64,000 bases of DNA from JAYOEY01 sp038120295 (lineage in GTDB: Bacteria > Pseudomonadota > Alphaproteobacteria > MPNO01 > UBA2964), in assembly GCA_038120295.1 (NCBI GenBank), contig JAYOLL010000019.1, forward strand, positions 1 through 64,000, written 5' to 3'. The notes under the pieces were generated by a model. It worked only from the letters and a program-made list of their open reading frames with translations, searched no databases and had not been told where the DNA came from. Position numbers and translations under genes: made by a program. The number at the start of each line of letters is the position of its first letter. The stretch's first letter is position 1. Shown piece by piece: positions 25,491 through 33,950 of the stretch.

Positions 25491-26914
25491 ATTCCGCCGC
25501 GCGGGGTTTTCCGGAACGGGCCGCGGCAGCGCTTGCCGATCCCGTGCTGGGCGCAGCGCTCGACAAGCTGCAGGGCGAATTCCGTCGCGACCGCGGCGCC
25601 ATGCTGTCGCGGATGCCGGAGTTCGAAGCGCTGCGCGACCGGGCCATGACGGTTCGCAATTATGCGCTCGCGGACATGGACGGGCTTCTCGAACAGTTCG
25701 AGCGGAATGTCATCGCGACCGGCGGGACGGTGCACTGGTGCCGCGATGCCGAAGAGGCGCGGGCGACGGTCACCCGCCTGTGCCGAGAGGCGGATGCGAA
25801 GACGGCGGTGAAATCCAAATCGATGCTGAGCGAGGAGATCGCCCTCAACGATGCACTGGTCGACGCCGGGATCGAACCGGTCGAAACCGATCTCGGCGAA
25901 TATATCCTGCAGCTTCGTCGCGAGACCCCGAGCCATATCGTGATGCCCGCGATCCATCTCAATGCGGGGCAGATCGGCGATACGTTTCGCAAGTCGCACA
26001 GCGACCGCGACTCTGGACGCGACCTGTCGAATGCCGATGCGCTGCTGGCAGAAGCGCGCGCGACTCTGCGCCGCCGGTTCCTCGATGCGGATGTCGGAAT
26101 CACCGGGGCCAACGCGCTGATCGCCGAGACGGGCTCGATCCTGCTAGTGACCAACGAAGGCAACGCCGATCTGGTTCACACCCTGCCGAAAACGCATATC
26201 GCGGTGGTCGGGATCGAAAAGGTCTTGCCGACGCTTTCCGATGCGATGGCCGTCGTGCGGGTGCTGGCGCGCTCGGCCACGGCCCAGGAAATCACCTCTT
26301 ACACCACGCTGGTCTCGGGTCCCGCCCGAACGGATGAGGCGGACGGGCCGCGCGCATTCCATGTCGTGCTGGTCGATAACGGCCGGTCGAAAATGCTCGC
26401 CGGGCCCTACGCCGACGCGCTGCGCTGCATCCGTTGCGGCGCGTGCCAGAGCCTGTGTCCGGTCTACGGAGCGATCGGCGGCCATGCCTACGATGCCGTC
26501 TATGCCGGCCCGATCGGCGCGGTGCTGACGCCGGCGCTCGGCGGGCTGGAGCGCGCGCCGCATTTGCCGCAGGCGTCGTCCTTTTGCGGCCAGTGCGAAG
26601 ATGTGTGCCCGGTGCGGATCCCGCTGCCCGCTTTGATGCGTCGGCTGCGGGAGGACTCGTTTCGCCGCCCCGATATCGCGGTTGCGGGACGACGGCTCAC
26701 GCGCTTCTGGTCCTGGGCCGCCAGGCGTCCCGCGCTTTACAGGCCGGGCCTGCGGCTCGGTCTAGCGATGTTGAGGCTGCTGGGCGCTCACCGTGGCGCG
26801 ATCCGATCCTTGCCGTTCGTTTCCGGCTGGACGGGCGCGCGCGATTTTCCCGTGCCGGAAGGCGGCAGCTTCGTCGAAAAATGGCATGCGTCCGGACGGG
26901 AGCCAAAAAGGTGA
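25487..26914 (+). CDS. lutB: Iron-sulfur protein LutB
   Basis: A 475-residue subunit of the lactate-oxidising LutABC complex. The N-terminal part is the LUD domain (KTAVKSKSMLSEEIALNDAL, EIGSILLVTNEGNADLVHTLPKTHI-like block), and the C-terminal part carries two 4Fe-4S motifs, CIRCGACQSLCPVYG and CGQCEDVCPVRIP. I chose ATG 25487, which overlaps the lutA stop, over longer upstream frames. The C-terminus overlaps the GTG start of lutC, showing tight coupling. Confidence 0.94.
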   Translation: MNSAARGFPERAAAALADPVLGAALDKLQGEFRRDRGAMLSRMPEFEALRDRAMTVRNYALADMDGLLEQFERNVIATGGTVHWCRDAEEARATVTRLCREADAKTAVKSKSMLSEEIALNDALVDAGIEPVETDLGEYILQLRRETPSHIVMPAIHLNAGQIGDTFRKSHSDRDSGRDLSNADALLAEARATLRRRFLDADVGITGANALIAETGSILLVTNEGNADLVHTLPKTHIAVVGIEKVLPTLSDAMAVVRVLARSATAQEITSYTTLVSGPARTDEADGPRAFHVVLVDNGRSKMLAGPYADALRCIRCGACQSLCPVYGAIGGHAYDAVYAGPIGAVLTPALGGLERAPHLPQASSFCGQCEDVCPVRIPLPALMRRLREDSFRRPDIAVAGRRLTRFWSWAARRPALYRPGLRLGLAMLRLLGAHRGAIRSLPFVSGWTGARDFPVPEGGSFVEKWHASGREPKR

Positions 26915-27543
26915 GTGCCCGTGACGACATACTGGCGGCATTGCGCGTCGGCGCGGCGAACCGACGGGCGTCTGCGTCTGCGTCCGATCCCGTTCTCCCG
27001 GCCCGCGCGACCGGCGACGCGATTGCTCTGCGCGACCGGTTTGTTGAGATGGCGCGGTTTGCCGGCGCATCGGTCGGGTCCGCGGTCGCCGCCGGCATCC
27101 CGGCGGCGATTTCCGCTTATCTGTCGAAAGAGCGTCTGGGCGACAGGGTCGTTCTCGCGCCGGAGCCTGCACTGATCAGCCTGCCCTGGCGCTCCGCACC
27201 GAGACTCGAAGTCCGGACGGGCGTCCCGGGTCCCGAGGACAGGGTCTCGGTCACAGCCGCAATTGCCGGCGCGGCGGAAACAGGCTCCCTGCTGGTGTCG
27301 TCCGGTTCCCGCACGGCCAACGCGGCGCATGTTTTGTGCGAAACCCATATCGCCGTTCTGCCGGCCGGCGATATCGTCGGCGGCTACGAGGCCGCGCTCT
27401 CCAGGCTGCGGGGCGACGGCGGAGCGATGCCGCGCGCGGCGACCTTCATTACCGGTCCGTCGCGCACCGCCGATATCGAAAAAACGCCGCAGATCGGGGT
27501 GCACGGGCCGAAACGTCTGCATATTCTGCTGGTCGATGAGTAA
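26911..27543 (+). CDS. lutC: Lactate utilization protein LutC (LUD domain)
   Basis: The small LUD-domain subunit of LutABC. From the GTG at 26911, which overlaps the lutB stop (GTGA), the product is 210 residues. It has the family opening SARDDILAALR and the LUD core ETGSLLVSSGSRTANAAHVLCETHIAVLP, then ATFITGPSRTADIEKTPQIGVHGPKRLHILLVD. An ATG ten codons upstream is in frame but would overlap lutB further. All three lut genes are present and apparently intact, so lactate oxidation is likely functional. Confidence 0.93.
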   Translation: MSARDDILAALRVGAANRRASASASDPVLPARATGDAIALRDRFVEMARFAGASVGSAVAAGIPAAISAYLSKERLGDRVVLAPEPALISLPWRSAPRLEVRTGVPGPEDRVSVTAAIAGAAETGSLLVSSGSRTANAAHVLCETHIAVLPAGDIVGGYEAALSRLRGDGGAMPRAATFITGPSRTADIEKTPQIGVHGPKRLHILLVDE

Positions 27544-28081
27544 GAAGCCGAAGAAACCCGACCGGCCGCCCGGGACGTCGGATGTCGACCTGTTCGAAGC
27601 CGCCATGCGCGATGTCGAGGCGCTGAAGAAAGACGACAGGCCTGCGCCGCCCGAACCGCCCGTTCAGCCGTCCAAGCAGCCCGCCCGGCCCCACGTCGCA
27701 CCGCCGGTCGACGCGCCTCGTAGTCTTGCGCCGCTTTCAGCCGGAAAATCGGGCGATGTCGACACGCGCACGCTCGACCGGTTGAAGCGCGGTCAGCTCC
27801 GACCCCAGGCAAGGCTCGATCTGCACGGCATGACGCAGGATGAGGCGCATCGCGCGCTGTCCCGTTTCATTCCCCAGGCGCAATCGTCGGGTAAGCGCTG
27901 CGTCATTGTGATTACTGGCAAGGGCAGCGTCGCCGCGGGCGGCGGCGTCCTGCGCCGCGCGCTCCCTGGCTGGCTCAATGCGCCCGCCCTGCGCCCTTCG
28001 GTGCTGGCTTATGCAGAAGCTGCGCCGCGCGAAGGCGGCGGCGGGGCGGTCTATGTGCTGCTGAGGCGCAATCGCCGTTAG
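27536..28081 (+). CDS. Smr-domain protein
   Basis: A 181-residue protein with a Pro/Lys-rich N-terminal half and a C-terminal Smr domain from about residue 95 (ARLDLHGMTQDEAHRALSRFI, then CVIVITGKG and GGGAVYVLLRR). Smr domains are found alone or fused to MutS2, and some have nuclease activity. In many alphaproteobacteria this gene follows mltA directly; here the phytase-like gene and lutABC lie between. The start overlaps the lutC stop by 8 bases. Confidence 0.9.
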   Translation: MSKKPKKPDRPPGTSDVDLFEAAMRDVEALKKDDRPAPPEPPVQPSKQPARPHVAPPVDAPRSLAPLSAGKSGDVDTRTLDRLKRGQLRPQARLDLHGMTQDEAHRALSRFIPQAQSSGKRCVIVITGKGSVAAGGGVLRRALPGWLNAPALRPSVLAYAEAAPREGGGGAVYVLLRRNRR

Positions 28082-28686
28082 GGGGCTTTCTCGCCTTCCG
28101 GCGCGGTTGCGGCGAAAGCCGGGCGCTGGTTGATAGTGTCGTACCAGGCGGCGAGCGCCGGGCAGTCGTCGCGCCAGCCGGCGAGGACACCGCGCAGTTC
28201 CATGTAGCCCATGGCGCAGCACACCGCGATCTCGCCGATTTTCGGCGGGTCGTTGAAACTGGCGCATTCCTTGTCAAGCGCGGCCATTGCGTTTCGCGCC
28301 TTGCCGCCCTGCCGGTCGATGAGCGCCTGGGACGGTTCCGGCTTCTGCACTTCGAGCGACACCGCGATGATGGCTTCGCCCATGCCGTCGCCAAGCGCGG
28401 CGAGACGCAGCGCCTTCCAGCGCTCAGGTCCCGATTCCGGGATCAGCTTCGGTCCCGAATGAAGCGAGTCGATCAGCTCGACGATCACCGGCGAATCGTA
28501 CAAGGCGGTTCCGTCGTCCATCACCACCGCCGGCACCTTGCCCAGCGGGTTGATCGGCGGCATCAGCTCGGCGCGTTCCTCACGTGTCATGAACTGCCAG
28601 TCGATCAGGTCAGGCTGGCCGGTTTCGATTGCGGCGATCCGCACCTTGCGGGCATAGGGCGAATTGGCGGTGGCGTAGCCTTTCAT
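28078..28686 (-). CDS. Glutathione S-transferase family protein
   Basis: A 202-residue protein with an N-terminal thioredoxin-like GST domain (MKGYATANSPYARKVRIAAIETG, with the conserved PLGKVPAVVMDDGTALYDSPVIVELID block that binds glutathione) and an all-helical C-terminal domain. The catalytic residue is probably Ser9 or another N-terminal polar residue, as in beta/other bacterial classes; this is uncertain. It is 13 bases downstream of hslU on the same strand. Its stop overlaps the convergent smr stop. Confidence 0.88.
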   Translation of the reverse strand: MKGYATANSPYARKVRIAAIETGQPDLIDWQFMTREERAELMPPINPLGKVPAVVMDDGTALYDSPVIVELIDSLHSGPKLIPESGPERWKALRLAALGDGMGEAIIAVSLEVQKPEPSQALIDRQGGKARNAMAALDKECASFNDPPKIGEIAVCCAMGYMELRGVLAGWRDDCPALAAWYDTINQRPAFAATAPEGEKAP

Positions 28687-28699
28687 TTTGAGGCTCCTT

Positions 28700-30058
28700 T
28701 CAGAGAATAAATTTCGACAGGTCGGCGTTCTTGGCTAGATCGGTCACCGTGCCGCGGACGTCTTCGACGTCGATCACCACGGTCTCACCGGCCCGGTCGG
28801 TTGCCGTGAAGCTGATCTCGTCGAGCAGCTTTTCCAGCACGGTCTGCAGCCGGCGTGCACCGATATTCTCGACCGAACGGTTAACCTCCGCGGCGACAGC
28901 GGCGATTTCCTCGATCGCCTCCGGCGTGAATTCGAGCGTCAGATCCTCGGTCTTCATCAGCGCGATATACTGGCGGATCAGGCTTGCTTCCGGCTCGGTG
29001 AGAATAGCCTTGAGGTCGTCGACATCGAGCGCCTTGAGCTCGACCCGGATCGGCAGGCGGCCCTGCAGCTCCGGCAGCAGGTCGGACGGTTTTGCGAGGT
29101 GGAACGCGCCCGAGGCGATGAACAGGATATGGTCGGTTTTAACCGGTCCGTGTTTGGTGGCGACGGTGGTTCCCTCGATCAGCGGCAGAAGATCGCGCTG
29201 CACGCCCTCGCGGCTGACATCGGCGCCGTGACGTTCCGAGGCGGCGCAGATCTTGTCGACCTCGTCGAGGAACACGATGCCGTTTTCCTCGACCGAGCGC
29301 GTCGCCTCGCGCATCACCTTGTCCTCGTCAAGAAGCTTGTCGCTCTCTTCCGCGACCAGGATGTCGTGCGTGTCCGCCACCGTCATCTTGCGTGAGGTGG
29401 TGCGTTCGCCGAACGCCTTGCCCAGCATGTCATTCAGATTGAGCATGCCCATCTGCGCGCCCGGCATTCCGGGTATGTCAAAAGTTGGAAGCCCGCCGCC
29501 CGCATCCTGAACCTCGATATCGACCTCGCGGTCGTCAAGCGCGCCCTCGCGCAGCAGCTTGCGGAATTTCGACCGCGTGTCTTCGCTCGCGTTCTCGCCC
29601 ACCAGCGCATCGATCACGCGCTCTTCCGCCGCCAGCTTGGCGCGGGCCACGACGTCCTTACGCATGCGTTCGCGGGTTTCGGAAAGCGCCACCTCCATCA
29701 GGTCGCGCACGATCTGCTCCACGTCGCGCCCGACATAGCCGACCTCGGTAAACTTTGTGGCTTCGACCTTGATGAAGGGCGCCTGGGCCAGCCGCGCCAG
29801 ACGGCGCGCAATCTCGGTCTTGCCGACGCCGGTCGGGCCGATCATCAGGATGTTCTTGGGCAGGACCTCTTCGCGCAGATCGTCATCGAGCTGCTGCCGC
29901 CGCCATCGATTGCGCAGCGCAATGGCGACAGCGCGCTTCGCGTCTTTCTGGCCGACGATGAACCGGTCGAGTTCGGAAACGATCTCGCGCGGGCTGAAGC
30001 CCACAGTTGCGCTCCCCTGGTCTTTTCCTGCGGTGATCGGCACCGATTGTGTCGCCAT
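28700..30058 (-). CDS. hslU: ATP-dependent protease ATPase subunit HslU (ClpY)
   Basis: The AAA+ unfoldase that feeds proteins to the HslV peptidase. The 452-residue product has the SELDRFIVGQKDAKRAVAIALRNRWRR opening, the Walker A box IGPTGVGKTEIARRLA, the pore motif region after it (KVEATKFTEVGYVGRDVEQ), the variable I-domain (about 140-250), Walker B VFLDEVDKI and the C-terminal LSKFIL tail that activates HslV. It starts two bases after the hslV stop. Confidence 0.97.
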   Translation of the reverse strand: MATQSVPITAGKDQGSATVGFSPREIVSELDRFIVGQKDAKRAVAIALRNRWRRQQLDDDLREEVLPKNILMIGPTGVGKTEIARRLARLAQAPFIKVEATKFTEVGYVGRDVEQIVRDLMEVALSETRERMRKDVVARAKLAAEERVIDALVGENASEDTRSKFRKLLREGALDDREVDIEVQDAGGGLPTFDIPGMPGAQMGMLNLNDMLGKAFGERTTSRKMTVADTHDILVAEESDKLLDEDKVMREATRSVEENGIVFLDEVDKICAASERHGADVSREGVQRDLLPLIEGTTVATKHGPVKTDHILFIASGAFHLAKPSDLLPELQGRLPIRVELKALDVDDLKAILTEPEASLIRQYIALMKTEDLTLEFTPEAIEEIAAVAAEVNRSVENIGARRLQTVLEKLLDEISFTATDRAGETVVIDVEDVRGTVTDLAKNADLSKFIL

Positions 30059-30060
30059 GG

Positions 30061-30621
30061 TCAGAGACTCTCGATGGTCAGGTTTGTGTTGGTGAATACG
30101 CAGATATCGGCCGCAATCCCCATCGCCTTGCGCGCGATCGCCTCGGCGTCCATGCCCTCGATATCGATCAGCGCGCGGCCGGCGGCCAGCGCGTATGACC
30201 CGCCGGATCCGATGCCGATCAGCCCCTGGTCGGGTTCCAGAACGTCGCCCGTGCCGGTCAGCACCAGCGATACTTCGCGGTCCGCTACCGCCATCATCGC
30301 CTCGAGACGCCGCAAATAGCGGTCGGTGCGCCAGTCCTTGGCCAGCTCGACGCAGGCGCGGGTGAGCTGCCCGGGATGCTGCTCCAGTTTTCCCTCCAGC
30401 CGTTCGAACAGGGTGAAAGCGTCGGCGGTCGCCCCGGCGAAACCGGCGATGACCGATCCGTCGCCCAGCGGCCTGACCTTCCGCGCGTTCGCCTTGATGA
30501 CCGTATTGCCGAGGCTGACCTGCCCGTCGCCGGCAATGACGACCTTTCCGTTCTTCCGTACTGACAGGATTGTGGTGCCGTGCCAGCCGGTTGGGTCTGA
30601 AGAGTGATTTTCGCTAGTCAT
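30061..30621 (-). CDS. hslV: ATP-dependent protease peptidase subunit HslV (ClpQ)
   Basis: A threonine peptidase related to proteasome beta subunits. The 186-residue precursor carries a 15-residue leader (MTSENHSSDPTGWHG) before TTILSVRKNGKVVIAGDGQVSLG, where the first Thr becomes the catalytic N-terminal residue after cleavage. The GIGSGGSYALAAGRAL motif is also present. The reading frame is open far upstream through the neighbouring gene, but ATG 30621 matches the known leader. A 31-base gap separates it from the FHA protein gene upstream. Confidence 0.97.
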   Translation of the reverse strand: MTSENHSSDPTGWHGTTILSVRKNGKVVIAGDGQVSLGNTVIKANARKVRPLGDGSVIAGFAGATADAFTLFERLEGKLEQHPGQLTRACVELAKDWRTDRYLRRLEAMMAVADREVSLVLTGTGDVLEPDQGLIGIGSGGSYALAAGRALIDIEGMDAEAIARKAMGIAADICVFTNTNLTIESL

Positions 30622-30652
30622 GTCACACCATGTGGCGTCGCGCCGTCCGGGG

Positions 30653-31507
30653 TCAAGGGTCGACAATCGGGTTGTCTTCGGTGCCGACCACGCAAATGAA
30701 GCGAAAGGACGAATCCTCGGTTCCTGCAACGATCTCGTTTTCTCCCGGCGGCAACGTCTTGCGGAACGAGGTCGAACCGCCGCCGAGCTTGTCTCCGTTG
30801 ACGATGATGCCGTGATAGCTGTTGCAGTCCACGACCTGAAAAATGTCGTCTTTCCTTTCGAGCATGAAGTGGCGGCGCGAGAGCTGAAACGGGGAGCTGT
30901 CCGGGATCGAAAGGTCGATATTGCCGTGTAGCCCCTCGCCATCGACGCGCCCGACGATAAAGGGAAAAGCGTAGAGGTCGTATTCCGCATACTCGACGCT
31001 GTCAGCGATTTCGGGGTCGTCGATGATAAGCCGGACGAGCACCGGCTCATCGCTGTAATCTTCGCCTTCTTCGATTTCATCATCGACGATTTCGACCGGG
31101 CTCTCCCCTTCGGCCGGCGCGTCCGCGACATCGGTTTCGGGAGCGGGAACGACTGGAGCGACTGCCGCCGCAGCGGGCGCAGCCTCTGTGCCGCCGGTCC
31201 CCAGAATTCTCGCCAGAAGACCGCTGAACTCGCCCGCGCCGTCGGTTGCGGAGATTTGCGCTTCCGCCCTGCTGTACATGCGTATTTTCGTTGTGCCCAG
31301 CGCCTTGATACGCGGCGGCTTTGCACCGGCTCCCAGCGCGAGAGAAAAATCGTAGATCGAGCCCGGGCCCAGAACCTGTCCCACGGGCTTGCCATCCGCG
31401 CCCGCCGCGGTGATCAGAATGCAGCCCTCGATCACCGCAAAGATCGAATTGGGGGGATCGCCGAGCTGGTATACCGCGTCGCCGTCTTCCAGGATTCGAT
31501 CGTCCAT
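30653..31507 (-). CDS. Cyclic-nucleotide-binding-like plus FHA domain protein
   Basis: A 284-residue soluble protein of two parts. Residues ~1-90 resemble the effector domain of CRP-like cNMP-binding proteins (ILEDGDAVYQLGDPPNSIFAVIEGCILIT). A Pro/Ala and acidic linker follows (~105-150), then a FHA domain at ~155-280 with FIVGRVDG, SRRHFMLERKDD, NSYHGIIVNG and GENEIVAG, motifs that bind phosphothreonine. No kinase or DNA-binding domain is present. It is upstream of hslVU on the same strand and could share its promoter. The fold calls come from motif reading; the function is unknown. Confidence 0.75.
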   Translation of the reverse strand: MDDRILEDGDAVYQLGDPPNSIFAVIEGCILITAAGADGKPVGQVLGPGSIYDFSLALGAGAKPPRIKALGTTKIRMYSRAEAQISATDGAGEFSGLLARILGTGGTEAAPAAAAVAPVVPAPETDVADAPAEGESPVEIVDDEIEEGEDYSDEPVLVRLIIDDPEIADSVEYAEYDLYAFPFIVGRVDGEGLHGNIDLSIPDSSPFQLSRRHFMLERKDDIFQVVDCNSYHGIIVNGDKLGGGSTSFRKTLPPGENEIVAGTEDSSFRFICVVGTEDNPIVDP

Positions 31508-31689
31508 AATGTTTCCCTGAAATTATCCACTGGGTAAGTATCCACTGCCGCGGGTGCTCCGGCGAGCGCACGTTATAGGCAGATTTCCCCGACGAATCCA
31601 AGGGGCTGGCGGACCCGCCCCGCACCTGCTAAAACGGCGCCGCAACCGGGCGCAGTATGCCTGTAATTTCAAGCAGATGGAGGGCGTCG

Positions 31690-32289
31690 ATGCGTGAAGC
31701 GACCGTCAGCCGCAAGACCAAGGAAACCGACATCGACGTCCGCGTCAATCTCGACGGGACGGGCGTCTATGACGTCGCCACCGGCATCGGGTTTCTGGAC
31801 CACATGCTTGAGCAGCTGTCGCGCCATAGCCTGATCGACCTGCACGTTCGGGCGAAGGGCGATCTGCACATCGATTTTCACCACACGACCGAGGATACCG
31901 GTATCGCCATCGGTCAGGCGGTTGCCGAGGCGCTCGGCGAGCGGCGGGGAATCACGCGCTACGGTTCGGCCTATGCGCCTATGGACGAGACGCTGACGCG
32001 TGTCGCGCTCGATATTTCCGCACGACCCTATCTGATCTGGCGGGTCGATTTCTCCAAACCGAAACTCGGCGACATGGATACCGAGCTGTTCAAGGAATGG
32101 TTTCAGGCATTCGCGCAGGCCGCCGGCATCACGCTGCATGTCGAGACGCTTTATGGCGAGAACAATCACCATATCGTCGAATCCTGCTTCAAGGCGCTGG
32201 CCCGCGCGCTGAGGATCGCGACCGCCATCGATCCGCGAGCGGCAGATGCCATTCCGTCGACAAAGGGCGTGCTGGGCAGCAGCGGCTGA
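31690..32289 (+). CDS. hisB: Imidazoleglycerol-phosphate dehydratase
   Basis: The sixth step of histidine synthesis: dehydration of imidazoleglycerol phosphate to imidazoleacetol phosphate. The 199-residue product has the two metal-binding repeats with GFLDHMLEQLSRHS, DFHHTTEDTGIAIGQA and the C-terminal ENNHHIVESCFKALARAL. ATG 31690 (MREATVSRKTKET) matches the family start; a further-upstream frame is open. It lacks the N-terminal phosphatase domain of the E. coli fusion. It is divergent from the FHA gene. Confidence 0.96.
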   Translation: MREATVSRKTKETDIDVRVNLDGTGVYDVATGIGFLDHMLEQLSRHSLIDLHVRAKGDLHIDFHHTTEDTGIAIGQAVAEALGERRGITRYGSAYAPMDETLTRVALDISARPYLIWRVDFSKPKLGDMDTELFKEWFQAFAQAAGITLHVETLYGENNHHIVESCFKALARALRIATAIDPRAADAIPSTKGVLGSSG

Positions 32290-32669
32290 TGAAGATCTAT
32301 ACCGCACACACGCCGCCGGGCGGGTTGCTGCCGGGCGGTGAACCGGCCCTGGTCCGCGAAGGGTTCTGCTGGCCGGCGTTCTTCCTTGGCTTTTTCTGGG
32401 CGCTGTGGCACCGGCTGTGGCTTGTCGCGCTCGCACTGTTCGCGGCGAGTGTGGCGATCGAGGCGGGCCTGACAGCGGCTGGAGCCGACCCGATGACTCG
32501 CATTGCAGCCAATCTCGGTCTTGCCTTGTTCGTCGGTGTCTCGGGCAATGACTGGATGCGCGGGCGACTCGCACGGCTGGGATACCGGCTTACCGACATT
32601 GTCGCCGCCAGGGGTCGGGATGCCGCCTTTCGCCGCTGGGGCGACGCCCAGGCAGCCTCCCTGCTTTAG
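32289..32669 (+). CDS. DUF2628 small membrane protein
   Basis: A 126-residue protein with LVREGFCWPAFFLGFFWALWHRLWLVALALFAASV, typical of DUF2628, and two or three predicted membrane helices. It starts at ATG 32289, overlapping the hisB stop, and is followed by hisH after 29 bases. The gene is a regular passenger of the alphaproteobacterial his cluster, but its role is not known and there is no evidence that it takes part in histidine synthesis. Confidence 0.85.
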   Translation: MKIYTAHTPPGGLLPGGEPALVREGFCWPAFFLGFFWALWHRLWLVALALFAASVAIEAGLTAAGADPMTRIAANLGLALFVGVSGNDWMRGRLARLGYRLTDIVAARGRDAAFRRWGDAQAASLL

Positions 32670-32698
32670 CGGCGGAAACGGTTGTTCGGTTCCGATCC

Positions 32699-33346
32699 AT
32701 GAGCATCGTCGTCATCGATTACGGCTCCGGCAATCTGCGTAGCGCGGCAAAGGCGCTGGAGCGCGCCGCTCGGGCGCTCGGCGGCCCTGCGGGCACGGTC
32801 GCGGTAACCGGCGATGCCGATGCGCTGAAGAACGCCAGCCATATCGTGCTGCCGGGTGTCGGCGCGTTCGGCGACTGCATGGCGGGGCTGACCGCGCTTG
32901 ATGGAATGCGAGAGGCGCTCGAGGAGGCAGTCATTGAGGTCGGTCGACCGTTTCTCGGCATCTGCGTCGGCATGCAGCTGATGGCGGCACGCGGGATCGA
33001 GCATGGTACGCATTACGGTCTCGGCTGGTTCGACGGCGAGATCGCGCCTCTTGAAACCGACGACGTGAACCTCAAGATTCCCCATATGGGATGGAACGAG
33101 CTGAACGTGACGGCCTCTGGTCATCCGGTTCTGGCAGGCGTCGATACAGGGCAGCATGCCTATTTCGTTCACAGCTACGCCTATCGCGGCGGCGCGGATT
33201 CCGACTGGCTGGCGACCGTCGAGTATGGCGGCGCGGTACCCGCCATCATCGGGCGCGACAACATGATCGGCACGCAGTTCCACCCTGAAAAAAGCCAGGA
33301 GACGGGCCTGCGGCTGCTCGAGAACTTCCTGCGCTGGAAGCCCTGA
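32699..33346 (+). CDS. hisH: Imidazole glycerol phosphate synthase, glutaminase subunit HisH
   Basis: Supplies ammonia from glutamine to HisF for the ring-closing step. The 215-residue class I amidotransferase has the oxyanion strand LPGVGAFGD, the nucleophile Cys89 in GICVGMQLM, and the His-Glu dyad in TQFHPEKSQ near the C-terminus. The start ATG 32699 follows the DUF2628 gene. An acetyltransferase gene separates it from hisA. Confidence 0.96.
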   Translation: MSIVVIDYGSGNLRSAAKALERAARALGGPAGTVAVTGDADALKNASHIVLPGVGAFGDCMAGLTALDGMREALEEAVIEVGRPFLGICVGMQLMAARGIEHGTHYGLGWFDGEIAPLETDDVNLKIPHMGWNELNVTASGHPVLAGVDTGQHAYFVHSYAYRGGADSDWLATVEYGGAVPAIIGRDNMIGTQFHPEKSQETGLRLLENFLRWKP

Positions 33347-33371
33347 CGGCAAGGGTTGTATCGGGGCGCCC

Positions 33372-33950
33372 ATGGCGAATATCGAAATCGAACAGGCCAA
33401 CGAGCTGTCGGACGGCGATATTGCCGATCTGTGCGATGCGGCCGAAACGGCGATCCTCGACGGCGGCGGATTCGGCTGGCTCAAGCCGCCGCCGCGCGCC
33501 GTGCTGGAACGCTACTGGCGCGGCGTACTGCTGGTCCCGGAACGGCTCCTGATGGTCGGACGGCTCGACGGGCGCATTGCCGGTCAGGCGCAGCTCGTCC
33601 TGCCGCCGAAAAACAACGAAGCGCAGGCGAAAATTGCGACAATCACCGGAAATTTCGTAGCGCCCTGGGCGCGCGGGATGGGCATGGCGCGTGGCCTGAC
33701 GGCAGCGTGCGAACGCTCGGCCCGGCGTCACCGGATGCGTTTTATTAATCTCGACCTGCGCGAAACCCAGGAAGCGGCGATCCAGCTCTACGAATCGATG
33801 GGGTATGAGCGCTGGGGGACCAACCCCCATTATGCGGTCGTCAACGGCAAGACGATCGCCGGTTATTATTATACCAAGGCGCTGGCCCGCAGCGCCCGAA
33901 AGGCGACCGCGAAACGGTCCGCCGCCAGCCGGAAAGAAGAAGAATCATGA
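33372..33950 (+). CDS. GNAT-family N-acetyltransferase
   Basis: A 192-residue protein with an acetyl-CoA-binding GNAT fold: FVAPWARGMGMARGLTAACERSARRHRMRFINLDLRETQEAAIQLYESMGY spans motif A and the classic C-terminal helix. The tail (ARKATAKRSAASRKEEES) is highly basic and probably disordered. It lies inside the his cluster and its stop overlaps the hisA start (ATGA). Such a passenger is common in this class; the acceptor is unknown. Confidence 0.88.
   Translation: MANIEIEQANELSDGDIADLCDAAETAILDGGGFGWLKPPPRAVLERYWRGVLLVPERLLMVGRLDGRIAGQAQLVLPPKNNEAQAKIATITGNFVAPWARGMGMARGLTAACERSARRHRMRFINLDLRETQEAAIQLYESMGYERWGTNPHYAVVNGKTIAGYYYTKALARSARKATAKRSAASRKEEES

Noticed and set aside
30622..31395. 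Upstream in-frame extension of hslV over the FHA gene
   Set aside because: It is another frame of the FHA-domain gene; HslV needs a short leader before its catalytic Thr, which ATG 30621 gives.
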